Assembly: GCF_009834125.1 (NCBI RefSeq)
Contig: NZ_CP047146.1
Coordinates: forward strand, 4,891,501-4,955,500
Length of the DNA stretch: 64,000 nucleotides
Source: Streptomyces sp. GS7
GTDB lineage: Bacteria; Actinomycetota; Actinomycetes; Streptomycetales; Streptomycetaceae
Reading direction: 5' to 3'
Below, in pieces: positions 8,491-17,116 of this stretch (position 1 is the stretch's first letter; each line of letters opens with the position of its first letter). The notes under the pieces are model-generated. The model was not told the DNA's origin. It saw only the letters and a program-made list of their open reading frames with translations, and searched no databases. The position numbers and the translations under genes were made by a program.

Positions 8491-9015
8491 TCAGCACGGG
8501 TCCTGACGCGCGAGTGCCTTCAGGGTCGCGTTCAACCAGCGCACCTCTGCCTGGCTTGTCGCACGCGCGATCTGCAGGATTCCCTGCCGGAACGGATCAC
8601 CCAACTCCTCAGCCCCCAGAGGTCGTTCGCCCTCGTAGAAGAAGCTGCTCGGCTCCCGGAGGAAGTCCAGTCGGCGCCGCAGCACGGCCGTCTGCTGATC
8701 CGGGTCATCGAGCTGCCGCAGGAAGGCCAGGACGGTGGACCAGTGGTTCTCGTCGCTGATCTCCACGCCGCGGGCTTCCCGCAGTCGACGCCGCAGCTCG
8801 TCCCGGCCCTCGTCGGTCAGGGTGAGCACATGCCGGGGAGCCGCTCGGCTTCCAGGCTCGGTCTGGCGGCTCAGCCAACCCGCCTTCTCCAGACGCTTGA
8901 TCGCCGGATACAGCGTGCCGTCCGCGATGGGACGGACATGACCGGTCAGGTGCGCAACGCACCGCTTCAGCTCGTAACCGCAGCGGCTACGGAACGCCCT
9001 GGCGCACCAGGTCAT
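8491..9015 (-). CDS. PadR-family transcriptional regulator, N-terminus shortened
   Basis: A 174-residue PadR-type winged-helix protein. The hallmark GYELKR...DGTLYPAIKRLEKAGWLSRQ recognition helix and wing (HVLTLTDEGRDELRRRL) are clear, followed by the PadR C-terminal dimer helices. ATG 9015 is the only good start close by, but just 13 residues precede GYELKR, where intact PadR proteins have a full first helix (ALLGLLAxxPxxGY). The first helix is therefore missing or scrambled, possibly by a small frameshift. Upstream frame residues do not restore it. The regulator may be non-functional. No divergent target gene is obvious. Confidence 0.7.
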   Translation of the reverse strand: MTWCARAFRSRCGYELKRCVAHLTGHVRPIADGTLYPAIKRLEKAGWLSRQTEPGSRAAPRHVLTLTDEGRDELRRRLREARGVEISDENHWSTVLAFLRQLDDPDQQTAVLRRRLDFLREPSSFFYEGERPLGAEELGDPFRQGILQIARATSQAEVRWLNATLKALARQDPC

Positions 9016-9145
9016 CGGCCGATGGTGGCGGCCGGCATCGTCGGCCGGATCCGTGGCCGGCTCGCCGGGCGGACGCGTCGGGAGGTGGGCCGAGGCCCGC
9101 ACCGTCGACCGGGCCGGCCGGGCGGGGTCCGCGCGGAGAAGGACC

Positions 9146-9853
9146 TCAGTCGAGGAGATGGCGCAGATAGGACTGCGGGGTGGCGAGAAAGCGGCGCCAG
9201 TGGTCGACCAGGGCGAGTTCGTCCCATGCCACCCGGCGCATACCGTGCTCGCCGACCTCGATGATGTCCGCACCCGGCAGCGCCGTCAGCAGCGGAGAGT
9301 GGGTGGCGCAGATGACCTGGCCCCCGTTCTTCACCAGCTGGTGGAGATGGCCGAGCAGTTCCAGGCAGGAGGCGAAGGAGAGCGCCGCCTCCGGCTCGTC
9401 CATCACATACAGCCCCGGCTGCAGGAACTTTCCTCGGAACGCGGCAAGGAAGCCCTCCCCATGGCTGACGGAATCCGGCGCGAACCCTTCCCGGCCCAAC
9501 GCGTCCAGGGCGGTCTCGGCGCGCAGGAAGAACCCCTTGCGGGCGGACCAACTGCCCAACATGCGCCGCCCCCGCGGTGCCGCGTCGAAGCGGATCCTCT
9601 CGCCGAGCACCGATTTGGGGCGGTGACTGGCATAGCGCCAGTCGTGCGAGCCGCCCCAGGAGTCCAGGCCGAAACCCTCCGCGAGGGCCTCGACCAAGGT
9701 CGATTTGCCCGAGCCGTTCTCGCCCACGAGAAAGGTCACCGGTGCGGTGAAACGCAGTCCGTCTGCCAGCAGCCCCCGCACACAGGGCACGGACCAGGGC
9801 CACTCCTCATCCTTCCGCGAAGCCACATGAGCGTACGCACGTTCGATAATCAT
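9146..9853 (-). CDS. AAA/ABC-like ATPase (AAA_23/AAA_21 type)
   Basis: A 235-residue stand-alone ATPase of the SMC/ABC-related class. The Walker A loop is VGENGSGKSTL (about residues 43-53), Walker B with the ABC-type acidic end is LYVMDEPEAAL (about 150), and the H-loop is CATHSPLL; an SHGEG stretch just before Walker B stands in for the signature motif. Proteins of this size are often annotated as hypothetical ATP-binding proteins and can be parts of defence or repair modules, but no nuclease or partner gene is adjacent. The ATG at 9853 lacks a strong ribosome site. Function unknown. Confidence 0.75.
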   Translation of the reverse strand: MIIERAYAHVASRKDEEWPWSVPCVRGLLADGLRFTAPVTFLVGENGSGKSTLVEALAEGFGLDSWGGSHDWRYASHRPKSVLGERIRFDAAPRGRRMLGSWSARKGFFLRAETALDALGREGFAPDSVSHGEGFLAAFRGKFLQPGLYVMDEPEAALSFASCLELLGHLHQLVKNGGQVICATHSPLLTALPGADIIEVGEHGMRRVAWDELALVDHWRRFLATPQSYLRHLLD

Positions 9854-9965
9854 GTGGCGAGTCTTTCACAGGGCACATCGATCAAGACATGCCGATACCG
9901 TGGCGTGGCCCCGCTCGCACAGACGGCGTGATCAACTTTTCCGACTGCGGGCGAAGGACACCCAC

Positions 9966-10145
9966 TCAGCCTCTGGGAGGCTCAAGAGCCATCGGGCCCG
10001 GACCGTCGGGAAGCGGTGTGCGCGGTTCGCGCACTCCAGCTTGGCCGCCGTCATCGTTGCCCTCGTCGGTGAAGTCCTCCGGGCGGAGCTCGGAACGGGA
10101 GGAACCGTACTTCAACCGGCGGGACACCTTCAGATACTTGGCCAC
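9966..10145 (-). CDS. Small hypothetical protein (59 aa) with strong RBS
   Basis: A GTG at 10145 follows GGAGG by 6 nt and opens a 59-codon frame starting VAKYLKVSRRLKYGSSRSEL, with typical high third-position GC over the first half. The N-terminal half is basic, then acidic (RPEDFTDEGNDDGG), then Pro/Gly-rich. An adjacent GTG at 10148 is an alternative start. No family recognised. The good ribosome site is the main reason to call it. The 298 nt between it and the next plus-strand gene hold the divergent promoters. Confidence 0.4.
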   Translation of the reverse strand: MAKYLKVSRRLKYGSSRSELRPEDFTDEGNDDGGQAGVREPRTPLPDGPGPMALEPPRG

Positions 10146-10446
10146 CACTGACCTCCGCAATACGTCTGCTTTGCAGGCGAGTTGGCATGCGCCGCCCGAC
10201 GTCCGTCTGACGTCCCAGGCTCTTGGATGGTTCCCGCGCACCGCCGCGGGTTCGTCCTCCGGTCGCGCCGCCGCCCCCGAGCGGAAGCGGAAGATCGTGG
10301 TCAGCCGCCGGCGCCGCCACGAGTGGCTGCGGCCGAGCGCCGGATGCCCAACTTGCCGTCCATCGTTGGGGACTTCCGCTGTGAGGCCGGTCAAGTCTCC
10401 TTAGAATGGGGCTTCTCGACTGTTCTTTCGAAAGGGACGGTGCCAG

Positions 10447-13400
10447 GTGACGGACGATCACCTCCAGGCAAGAGGTCTCAACCGGCGACAGTTATTGAAA
10501 CGCGGAGGGCAAGTAGCGTCCGGAGTGGGCGCGTTGTGGGCGGGCGACGCGCTGGGCTGGGCGGCTCCCGCGCAGGCGCGGGACGAAGGTGACCGGGAGC
10601 CGTCGGTGACGGTGTCGTCGGGCACGAATTTCGCCGCGGCGGTCTCACCGGACGGGCGATGGCTGGCACTCGACCTGTTCACGGTGGTCTGGCTGGTCCC
10701 CGTCGGCGGAGGCCGGGCCCGCCGCCTCACGGAGGACGCACAGGACGCGAGCCGGCCGAGTTGGTCGCCGGACGGGCAGCGCCTGGTCTTCCAGTCGTTC
10801 CGCGACGGGTACTACCAGCTGTGGCTGGTCAACACCGACGGCACCGGGCTGCGGCAGCTCACCGACGACCCCGCCGACCACCAGGAGCCCGCCTTCTCCC
10901 CGGACGGCCGGCACATCGCCTTCGCCTCCGACGCCGAGAACATGAACGCCATCTGGGTCATGGACCTGGGCGCCGGAACCAGCCGCCGCGTGACCACCGC
11001 CAAGGCCCGTGAGATCACGCCGACCTGGTCGCCTGACGGCCGGCGGATCGCCTTCACGGTCGGCGACACGGCGATCGACGTGGTCGAACTCGCCGGCGGC
11101 GCCCGCAGTACGGCGGTGACCGCGCCCACCGGCACCACCCTGTGCGGGCCGGCCTGGACCCCGGACGGCACACGGCTCGCCTACACCCGGTTCACCGGCC
11201 GCACCGCCGACCTGGTCGTCGGCGAGCGGACCCTGACCTCCGGCGAGGACGTCTTCGGGTTCCCTCCCACCTGGCTGTCCGGCACCGAACTCGTCTACAC
11301 CGCCGACGGCCTCATCCGACGCCGCACCCTCGACGGCTCCGTCCGCGAGATCGCGTTCACGGCGACCCTGCCCCTGGCCGCGCGCGACTACCGCAGACAG
11401 GTGCGCGACCTCACCTCGCCCGCGCCGCGCCCGGTACGCGGCATCGCTAGCCCCGTCCTGTCCCCCGACGGCCACAGCGTCGCGTTCCGGGCGCTGAACG
11501 CGCTGTGGGTGATGCCGGTCGGAGGCAGACCGACGGCACGGGTGTCGGACGGGTTCTTCAACACCGACCCCGATTTCCACCTGGACGGCACGAGCCTCGT
11601 CTACGGCAGCGACCGCTCCGGCACCGCGAACCTGTGGCGGCTGAACCTGGCCGATGGATCCTCCACCCAGCTCACCGACGTGCCCCGGGGCGCGATGACC
11701 CCGCGCTGGTCGCCGGACGGCGGCCGGATCGCCTACCAGGACGCGGACGGCGCCATATGGGTGCTGGCGGTCTCCGACGGGTCGGTGCGGCAGGTGCTGC
11801 CGGCGCTGTTCCAGCCGGGGCGGCCGGCCTGGTCGCCGGACGGCCGCACCCTCGCCGTCGCCGCCGTCAGACCGGCGTCCCTGCGCAACAAGTCCGGCAC
11901 CAACCAGATCCTCACCGTCGATCTGGAAACCGGCGCCACGACCTACGCCGAACCCGCCGCGCACCGCTCCGTCGCCACCCGCGGCGACGACGGCCCGCTC
12001 TGGACGCCGGACGGGCGGAGTCTGGTGTTCGTCATGGAAAGCACGGCCTGGGCGCTGCCCGTGGACGGCGCGGGCCGCGCCACCGGGCCGGCACGGCAGC
12101 TGACCCGGGAGGTCACCGACGCGGTCTCGGTCGGTGACCGGGGCCGGACGCTGATGTACCTGTCCAACGGCCTTCTGCGCACGGTGCCGCTGGCCGGCGG
12201 CACCCCGCGCACCGTGCCGGTCCCCCTGACATACCGGGTGCACGAGGGCACCGACCGACTCGTACTGCGGGCGGGCGCGCTGTGGGACGGCGTCTCCCGG
12301 CAACTGCGCCGTGACGTCGACGTGGTGATCGAGGGGACGAAGGTCGCGGGCGTCGTACCGGCCGGCTCGGCCGTCGGCGGCCGGATCGTGGACGCGTCCG
12401 GGCTGACCGTCATGCCGGGGCTGATCGACCTGCACACCCACTGGTTCATGCGGGGGCGCGGGTGGGGTGACCGCCAGGGCAGGCTGTGGCTGTCGTACGG
12501 CGTCACCACCGCACGCTCGGTCGCCGACCCGGTCTACCAGATGGTGGAGACCCGCGAATCGTCCGAGGCGGGCGTCAGGGTCATGCCGCGTTTCCTCGGC
12601 ACCGGCGAGGCGTTGGACGGCAACCGGGTGCTGTACAACGCGATGCGCCCGGTGCAGTCGGCGGCGCAGCTGGACCTGGAACTGTCCCGGGCCGAGGCGC
12701 TCGCCTACGACCTGCTCAAGTGCTACATCCGGCTCCCGGTCGCGCTCACCGAACCGGTCGTGGCCCGGGCCCACCGGATGGGGGTGCCGGTCACCTCGCA
12801 CTACGCCTACCCGGCCGCGCACACCGGCCTGGACGCGATGGAGCACGTCGGCGGCGGCAACCGCCTCGGCTACACCCACACGGTGAGCCGCCTGGGCCGT
12901 ACCTCGGACGGTGTGGTCGACCTGTTCGCGCGCTCGGGCATGCCCATCACCCCGACCCTGATCTACGCCGCCGTGCTGTACGCCGAGGACCGGTCGCTGC
13001 TGGAGGACCCGCGGACGAAGGCGCTCTTCCCGCTCTGGGAGTACGAGTTGGTGGAGCAGCTGGCGCGGAACGCGGTGGGGCCCGCGGCGGACACCCTCCG
13101 CTTCCTGCTGGCCGGCGCCGTCGACCTGCTCAAGCGGGTGCACGCGGCCGGCGGCCTGGTGGTGGCCGGGACCGACGCGCCGCTGGACACCCCGGCACTG
13201 GCGATGCACCTGAACCTGCGGGCCCTGGCGCAGGGCGGGTTGAGCACCTACGACGTCCTGCGCACGGCCACCGCGAACTCCGCGCGGGTGTTGGGGCTGG
13301 CCGACCGGCTCGGCACGGTGGAGCCGGGGCGCTTCGCCGATCTGGCCGTCGTGGCGGGCGATCCACTGGCGGACGTCAAGGCCGCGGCGGCCGTGCGCAT

Positions 13401-13587
13401 GGTCGTGACCGGTGGACGGCTGCACTCGGTGGACGACCTGCTCCGCCCGTTCCGGCAGGCGGCGGCCACGACGGTGCGGCGGAACCGGATCGCAGCACCG
13501 CTGCGGGGCGCGCAGGCGGACTTCAGCCACGACTGGCACCGGCCCGGCTGGGTCGAGACGTCCTGCTCCTGCGCGCCGCCGCGCTGA
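10447..13587 (+). CDS. Tat-exported beta-propeller/amidohydrolase fusion
   Basis: A 1046-residue protein from a GTG start. The N-terminus NRRQLLKRGGQVASG...AQA is a twin-arginine signal, so it is exported folded. Residues about 50-580 carry TolB/PD40-type propeller repeats (FSPDGRHIAFASD, WSPDGRRIAFTVGD, WSPDGGRIAYQDAD). From about 600 comes an amidohydrolase: VMPGLIDLHTHW with the HxH metal pair, a central Lys in LLKCYIRL, His in TSHYAY and EHVGGG, and the catalytic Asp in AGTDAPLDT, ending in the family's TVEPGRFADLAVV strand. Such fusions are thought to cleave cyclic amide or peptide-like bonds; the substrate is unknown. It converges on the biosynthetic operon with a 13-nt gap. Confidence 0.88.
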   Translation: MTDDHLQARGLNRRQLLKRGGQVASGVGALWAGDALGWAAPAQARDEGDREPSVTVSSGTNFAAAVSPDGRWLALDLFTVVWLVPVGGGRARRLTEDAQDASRPSWSPDGQRLVFQSFRDGYYQLWLVNTDGTGLRQLTDDPADHQEPAFSPDGRHIAFASDAENMNAIWVMDLGAGTSRRVTTAKAREITPTWSPDGRRIAFTVGDTAIDVVELAGGARSTAVTAPTGTTLCGPAWTPDGTRLAYTRFTGRTADLVVGERTLTSGEDVFGFPPTWLSGTELVYTADGLIRRRTLDGSVREIAFTATLPLAARDYRRQVRDLTSPAPRPVRGIASPVLSPDGHSVAFRALNALWVMPVGGRPTARVSDGFFNTDPDFHLDGTSLVYGSDRSGTANLWRLNLADGSSTQLTDVPRGAMTPRWSPDGGRIAYQDADGAIWVLAVSDGSVRQVLPALFQPGRPAWSPDGRTLAVAAVRPASLRNKSGTNQILTVDLETGATTYAEPAAHRSVATRGDDGPLWTPDGRSLVFVMESTAWALPVDGAGRATGPARQLTREVTDAVSVGDRGRTLMYLSNGLLRTVPLAGGTPRTVPVPLTYRVHEGTDRLVLRAGALWDGVSRQLRRDVDVVIEGTKVAGVVPAGSAVGGRIVDASGLTVMPGLIDLHTHWFMRGRGWGDRQGRLWLSYGVTTARSVADPVYQMVETRESSEAGVRVMPRFLGTGEALDGNRVLYNAMRPVQSAAQLDLELSRAEALAYDLLKCYIRLPVALTEPVVARAHRMGVPVTSHYAYPAAHTGLDAMEHVGGGNRLGYTHTVSRLGRTSDGVVDLFARSGMPITPTLIYAAVLYAEDRSLLEDPRTKALFPLWEYELVEQLARNAVGPAADTLRFLLAGAVDLLKRVHAAGGLVVAGTDAPLDTPALAMHLNLRALAQGGLSTYDVLRTATANSARVLGLADRLGTVEPGRFADLAVVAGDPLADVKAAAAVRMVVTGGRLHSVDDLLRPFRQAAATTVRRNRIAAPLRGAQADFSHDWHRPGWVETSCSCAPPR

Positions 13588-13600
13588 ACCCGGCGCCGGT

Positions 13601-14938
13601 CTACGGCAGGGCCCGCCGCCCTCGGCGCGGCGGGCCGGCGACCTCGCGGAGGAACTCCGCGAACCGCCCGATCCCCTCATCGATCCGATCGAGCGTCAGA
13701 TAGCTGCAGGACAGGCGAAGTTCGTCGGTCCCACCCCCGGAAAGGTAGAAGTGCTCCATCGGGGTCCACAGCACGCCGAACTCCGTGGCACACCACTCCA
13801 GTAGAGCGGTATCCACCCGGACGGGCAGCCGCACGCGGACGAAGAAGCCGCCGGACGGGCTGTTCCACCGCACGCCGGGAGGCGTCGCACCGCCCAGCTC
13901 GCGGTCGAGTGCGGCCAGCAGATGCGCCAGGTTGCGCCGGTAGTGCGCCGAGGTGGCATCGCCCAACGCGGCCAGCGACCCGCCGTGCGCGAGCAGCATC
14001 CCGCCGATGACCGCCTGGCACAGCGGCGAGGTGTTGACCGTGACCATGCCCTTGAGGACCGCCAGGTCGTCGGCGAGGACTCCCTCGGTGCCGTCGGCCC
14101 GTACGACCGGCTGGTCGGCGACGGCGAACCCGACCCGAGCGCCGGGCAGGCACACCTTGGCGAACGTGCCGAGGTGGACCACCCGGCAGTCGGTGTCGAG
14201 CGCCTTGAGCGAGGGCAGGGCATGGCCGGGCGGCGCGGTGAAGCCGTAGGCCGAGTCCTCGATCAGCACCAGGTCGTCGTGGTCGGCCACGGCCAGCAGC
14301 CGCTGCCGGGTCTCCAGGTCCAGCACACTGCCCGACGGGTTGGAGTAGTCCGGGGCGACGTACAGCGCGCGAATCCGCCGTCCCCGCTTGCGCGCCGCCG
14401 CGCAGGCACCGCGCAGGGCGTCGAGGTCGACCCCGTCGGCGGTCTCCGGGACCGGCACGAGGTCGACGTCGAGCAGCCGGGCGGCCCCCGTCATGCCGAC
14501 GTAGGCGGGTTCGACGACCGCGAGCAGGTCGTCGCGCGAGCGGCACAGCGCGCGCAGGGTGAGCAGCATGGCCTCCTGGGCGCCGACGGTGACCACCACG
14601 GACCGGGGCGGCACGTCGATGCCCTGGTCGTGGCGGAGCGCGGCGGCGATCAGGTCGTTGATGAGGCCGCGGCTCGGTCCGTACTCGTGCAGCAGGTTCC
14701 GGGCCCGCTCGGCCGTCGTGCCCCGGTCCTCGACCAGGTGCCGTTCGTAGCGCGCGGCGTACGCGGTGACGTCGACGTCGGCGAGGTGGGCGAGGTGCGG
14801 GGCGCCCGGGGCGAAGGAGATCGCCGACGGGTAGCGCGTCATCACCTCGTTGAGGAAGGCGACGGAGCCGAGCACCGGGTTCTCCAGGCTGGCGTGCAGG
14901 TCTCCCCCGGCCAGCACGAAGCCGGGCGCCGCACTCAT
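13601..14938 (-). CDS. Phenylglycine-type aminotransferase (HpgT/Pgat-like)
   Basis: A 445-residue fold-type I PLP aminotransferase. Lys261 in HLGTFAK is the Schiff-base lysine; YVAPDYSNPSGS and the later RLSCSYL (carboxylate-binding Arg) are family motifs shared with MocR/2-aminoadipate aminotransferases and with the glycopeptide-pathway HpgT. In the DPG pathway this enzyme converts 3,5-dihydroxyphenylglyoxylate, the DpgC product, to 3,5-dihydroxyphenylglycine. ATG 14938 overlaps the dpgC stop by 4 nt, so it is co-translated with dpgC, which strongly supports this role. It is the last gene of the operon. The preferred amino donor is not visible. Confidence 0.8.
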   Translation of the reverse strand: MSAAPGFVLAGGDLHASLENPVLGSVAFLNEVMTRYPSAISFAPGAPHLAHLADVDVTAYAARYERHLVEDRGTTAERARNLLHEYGPSRGLINDLIAAALRHDQGIDVPPRSVVVTVGAQEAMLLTLRALCRSRDDLLAVVEPAYVGMTGAARLLDVDLVPVPETADGVDLDALRGACAAARKRGRRIRALYVAPDYSNPSGSVLDLETRQRLLAVADHDDLVLIEDSAYGFTAPPGHALPSLKALDTDCRVVHLGTFAKVCLPGARVGFAVADQPVVRADGTEGVLADDLAVLKGMVTVNTSPLCQAVIGGMLLAHGGSLAALGDATSAHYRRNLAHLLAALDRELGGATPPGVRWNSPSGGFFVRVRLPVRVDTALLEWCATEFGVLWTPMEHFYLSGGGTDELRLSCSYLTLDRIDEGIGRFAEFLREVAGPPRRGRRALP

Positions 14939-16326
14939 GGCCGACCGCCCGCGCGGGACCAGGCGCGGTCCACCTTGCCGATGACGTCGAGGCTGTAGAG
15001 CCGGGTCGCCTGTACGTAGGCGAACTCCGCCATGTAGGTGCGGAACAGTTCCGGAGGTTCCTCGGCCAGCGTCAGCATCGCCCGGTTCGTCACCACGGCC
15101 GGGTTGTCGAGAGCCGACACCGCCTCCTCGATCGCGGTGTCCATCTCCTCCGGCGCCACGACCTGGTCGCACACCGCCGCGGCGCCCGGGTCGCCGGCCG
15201 CGATCCGGTCGCCCCACAGGATCACCCGGCGGGCCTGGCGGGCGCCGGCGCAACGGCTCAGGCGCAGGTTGCCCGCGCCGGGAACGATGCCCTCCTGTGC
15301 GGCGGGAAGGGCGAAGAACGCGCCGCGCTCGGCGATCACGCGGTCGAAGACCAGCAGCAGTTGCATGCCACCGCCGATGGCGAACGCGTCCACGGCGGCC
15401 ACCCACGGCTTCCCGGCGACGGCGCCGCCGGGGTGGTGCGTCCCGGCACCGGTGCGGTCCGGACGGTGCAGGCCGCGCTGGATCTTGCTGATGTAGCCCA
15501 GTTCGCGCTGCATCAGGAAGCCGGCGAAGGAGATGCGTCCCTCGTGCAGATGACGCAGATTGATTCCGGCGCTGAACACCCGCCGGCCCGCGTACTTCGG
15601 ATGCGTCATCACCCCGCCGCGCAGCACGCCGACACGGACCCGGTCGTCGAGCAGTGCCAGGTCGACCGCGGTCTCCATGTCCGCGATCAGGGTGTCGTCC
15701 TCGGCGTTGAGGCAGTGTTCGTTGTGCACGGTCAGGTGCGCGGCGGGGCCCCGGCGTTCGACGAGGACCGACTCCAGCTCGGCCCGGCCGGTCGCGGTGA
15801 AGTCCGCGAGCAGGTCCAGCGCCCGCCGTGAGGGTGTCCGCATCGCGTCGGTCAGATGGGCACCGGAGGCGGGATCGCGCAGGATCGCACGCAGGAAGAG
15901 CCCCTGGTCGATCTCCAGTCCCTCCTTGTGCGCCTGGATGTGCTTGCGCTCGGCGTCGAGTCGGGCCTCGGTGGGGACCAGGCCGGGCCACTGCTCACCG
16001 GCGGCGCGCAACAGTTCCGGGAGCCGGACGTGGTGGGTCCGGTCGCCGGTCAGGCTGCCGTACACCGCCTCGACGTGCCAGTCCAGGAAGGTGGCGCGCA
16101 GCCGGCGGGCTGCGGACAACACCCGTTCTGCCGCGGCCTGTTGGGGCGCGTCGCGCTCGGGGCGGGGCGGCAGGGCCGCGAGCGACCGGTCTGCTGCGGC
16201 GGCGTACTCCGCGAGGGTCGCAGCGTCTTCGACGAGGTTCCCGGTCAGGGGCGGTTCGGGAGCGGGCCCGAGGTCCGCGCCGGTGCCGGTGGCGGGCGGG
16301 GTGGGCGGGTGGGCGTCGGCGCTCAC
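14935..16326 (-). CDS. dpgC: DpgC-like 3,5-dihydroxyphenylacetyl-CoA 1,2-dioxygenase
   Basis: A 463-residue protein, close to the usual DpgC length. A helical N-terminal domain of about 200 residues is followed by a crotonase fold carrying the DpgC signatures: AGINLRHLHEGRISFAGFL with an ELGYI helix after it, the AIGGGMQLLLVFD oxyanion-hole region and AAQEGIVPGAGNLRLSR. DpgC is a cofactor- and metal-free dioxygenase that turns 3,5-dihydroxyphenylacetyl-CoA plus O2 into 3,5-dihydroxyphenylglyoxylate and CoA. Start placed at GTG 16326, overlapping the dpgB stop by 4 nt (GTGA); the longer frame upstream is not DpgC-like. Confident call. Confidence 0.93.
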   Translation of the reverse strand: MSADAHPPTPPATGTGADLGPAPEPPLTGNLVEDAATLAEYAAAADRSLAALPPRPERDAPQQAAAERVLSAARRLRATFLDWHVEAVYGSLTGDRTHHVRLPELLRAAGEQWPGLVPTEARLDAERKHIQAHKEGLEIDQGLFLRAILRDPASGAHLTDAMRTPSRRALDLLADFTATGRAELESVLVERRGPAAHLTVHNEHCLNAEDDTLIADMETAVDLALLDDRVRVGVLRGGVMTHPKYAGRRVFSAGINLRHLHEGRISFAGFLMQRELGYISKIQRGLHRPDRTGAGTHHPGGAVAGKPWVAAVDAFAIGGGMQLLLVFDRVIAERGAFFALPAAQEGIVPGAGNLRLSRCAGARQARRVILWGDRIAAGDPGAAAVCDQVVAPEEMDTAIEEAVSALDNPAVVTNRAMLTLAEEPPELFRTYMAEFAYVQATRLYSLDVIGKVDRAWSRAGGRP

Positions 16327-17060
16327 GGACGTACCTCCCGGAGTTCGCCGGCGCGCATCCGCTGGAGTTCGCGATCGCACGCGGCCAGGTGCGCGCCCAG
16401 AGCGTCCTCGAAGGTGGCGTCATGGGCCTCCAGCAGCAGCCGGCGCCGGATGGCCCAGTCCGTCCCGGACACGGTGCGCAGCGTCGCCAGCGCCGCGTCG
16501 AGCGCCGCCTGGGGCTCGTCGGTGACCTCGTCGACCAGGCCCATGGCCAGGGCGCGTTCGGCGGTGAGTCGGGCCTCGCAAAGTACGATGCGCCGGCTCC
16601 GGGCGACGCCGTACTGATGGACGAGCCGGTACAGCGCCATGCCCGGCCAGCAGCGGTCGTCGTTGCGCGGCAGCGCGATCCGCAGGTCGGTACGGGCGAT
16701 GCGGACGTCGGCAACCAGCAGCATGTCCGCGGCGGGCCCGGCGCAGCTCCCCTCGGCCACCGCGACGACCGGCGCGTCCAGCCGCTCGACCCGGCGCAGC
16801 GCCCGCTCCCACTTGTTGACCTCGTGTACGGCGACGCCGGGGCCCGGCCAGGGCGCCGTGGTGGCGGGCCCCAGGGCCAGTACGAGCACCGCGCCCGCGC
16901 CGGCGTCCTCGACCCGCTCCCGGGCGGCGTCGAGGTCGGCGATCAGCGCGGGGAGGGGCTGGCCGTGCGTGTGCACCCGGTGGTCGGCGGCCGGTCCCGG
17001 AGGTGCCTGGCCGTCCGTGCCCACCTGGTGGTCGGCGCGAGAATCGTTCTTGCGGGTCAT
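16323..17060 (-). CDS. dpgB: DpgB-like crotonase-family protein
   Basis: A 245-residue crotonase homologue. It carries the DpgB-type VNKWERALRRVERLDAPVVAV stretch, the oxyanion loop GSCAGPAADMLLVADVRIA and a C-terminal helix bundle. In glycopeptide pathways DpgB works with DpgA (and DpgD) to raise the output of 3,5-dihydroxyphenylacetyl-CoA, helping dehydration and aromatisation of the tetraketide. ATG 17060 with AAGGA about 10 nt upstream is preferred; an in-frame ATG at 17123 that overlaps the dpgA stop is a plausible alternative and would couple translation. The first 40 residues are low complexity. Distinction from DpgD rests on the WERALRR motif and length, so it is slightly uncertain. 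Confidence 0.8.
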   Translation of the reverse strand: MTRKNDSRADHQVGTDGQAPPGPAADHRVHTHGQPLPALIADLDAARERVEDAGAGAVLVLALGPATTAPWPGPGVAVHEVNKWERALRRVERLDAPVVAVAEGSCAGPAADMLLVADVRIARTDLRIALPRNDDRCWPGMALYRLVHQYGVARSRRIVLCEARLTAERALAMGLVDEVTDEPQAALDAALATLRTVSGTDWAIRRRLLLEAHDATFEDALGAHLAACDRELQRMRAGELREVRP

Positions 17061-17116
17061 CGTGCGTGCGTCCTTTCGCTGCGTCGCCGTGTCGGTCCTC
17101 GTGGTGCCCGCCGCGG

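Noticed and set aside
10645..13680. 1011-codon minus-strand frame
   Set aside because: Antisense shadow of the propeller/amidohydrolase gene; typical of high-GC DNA.
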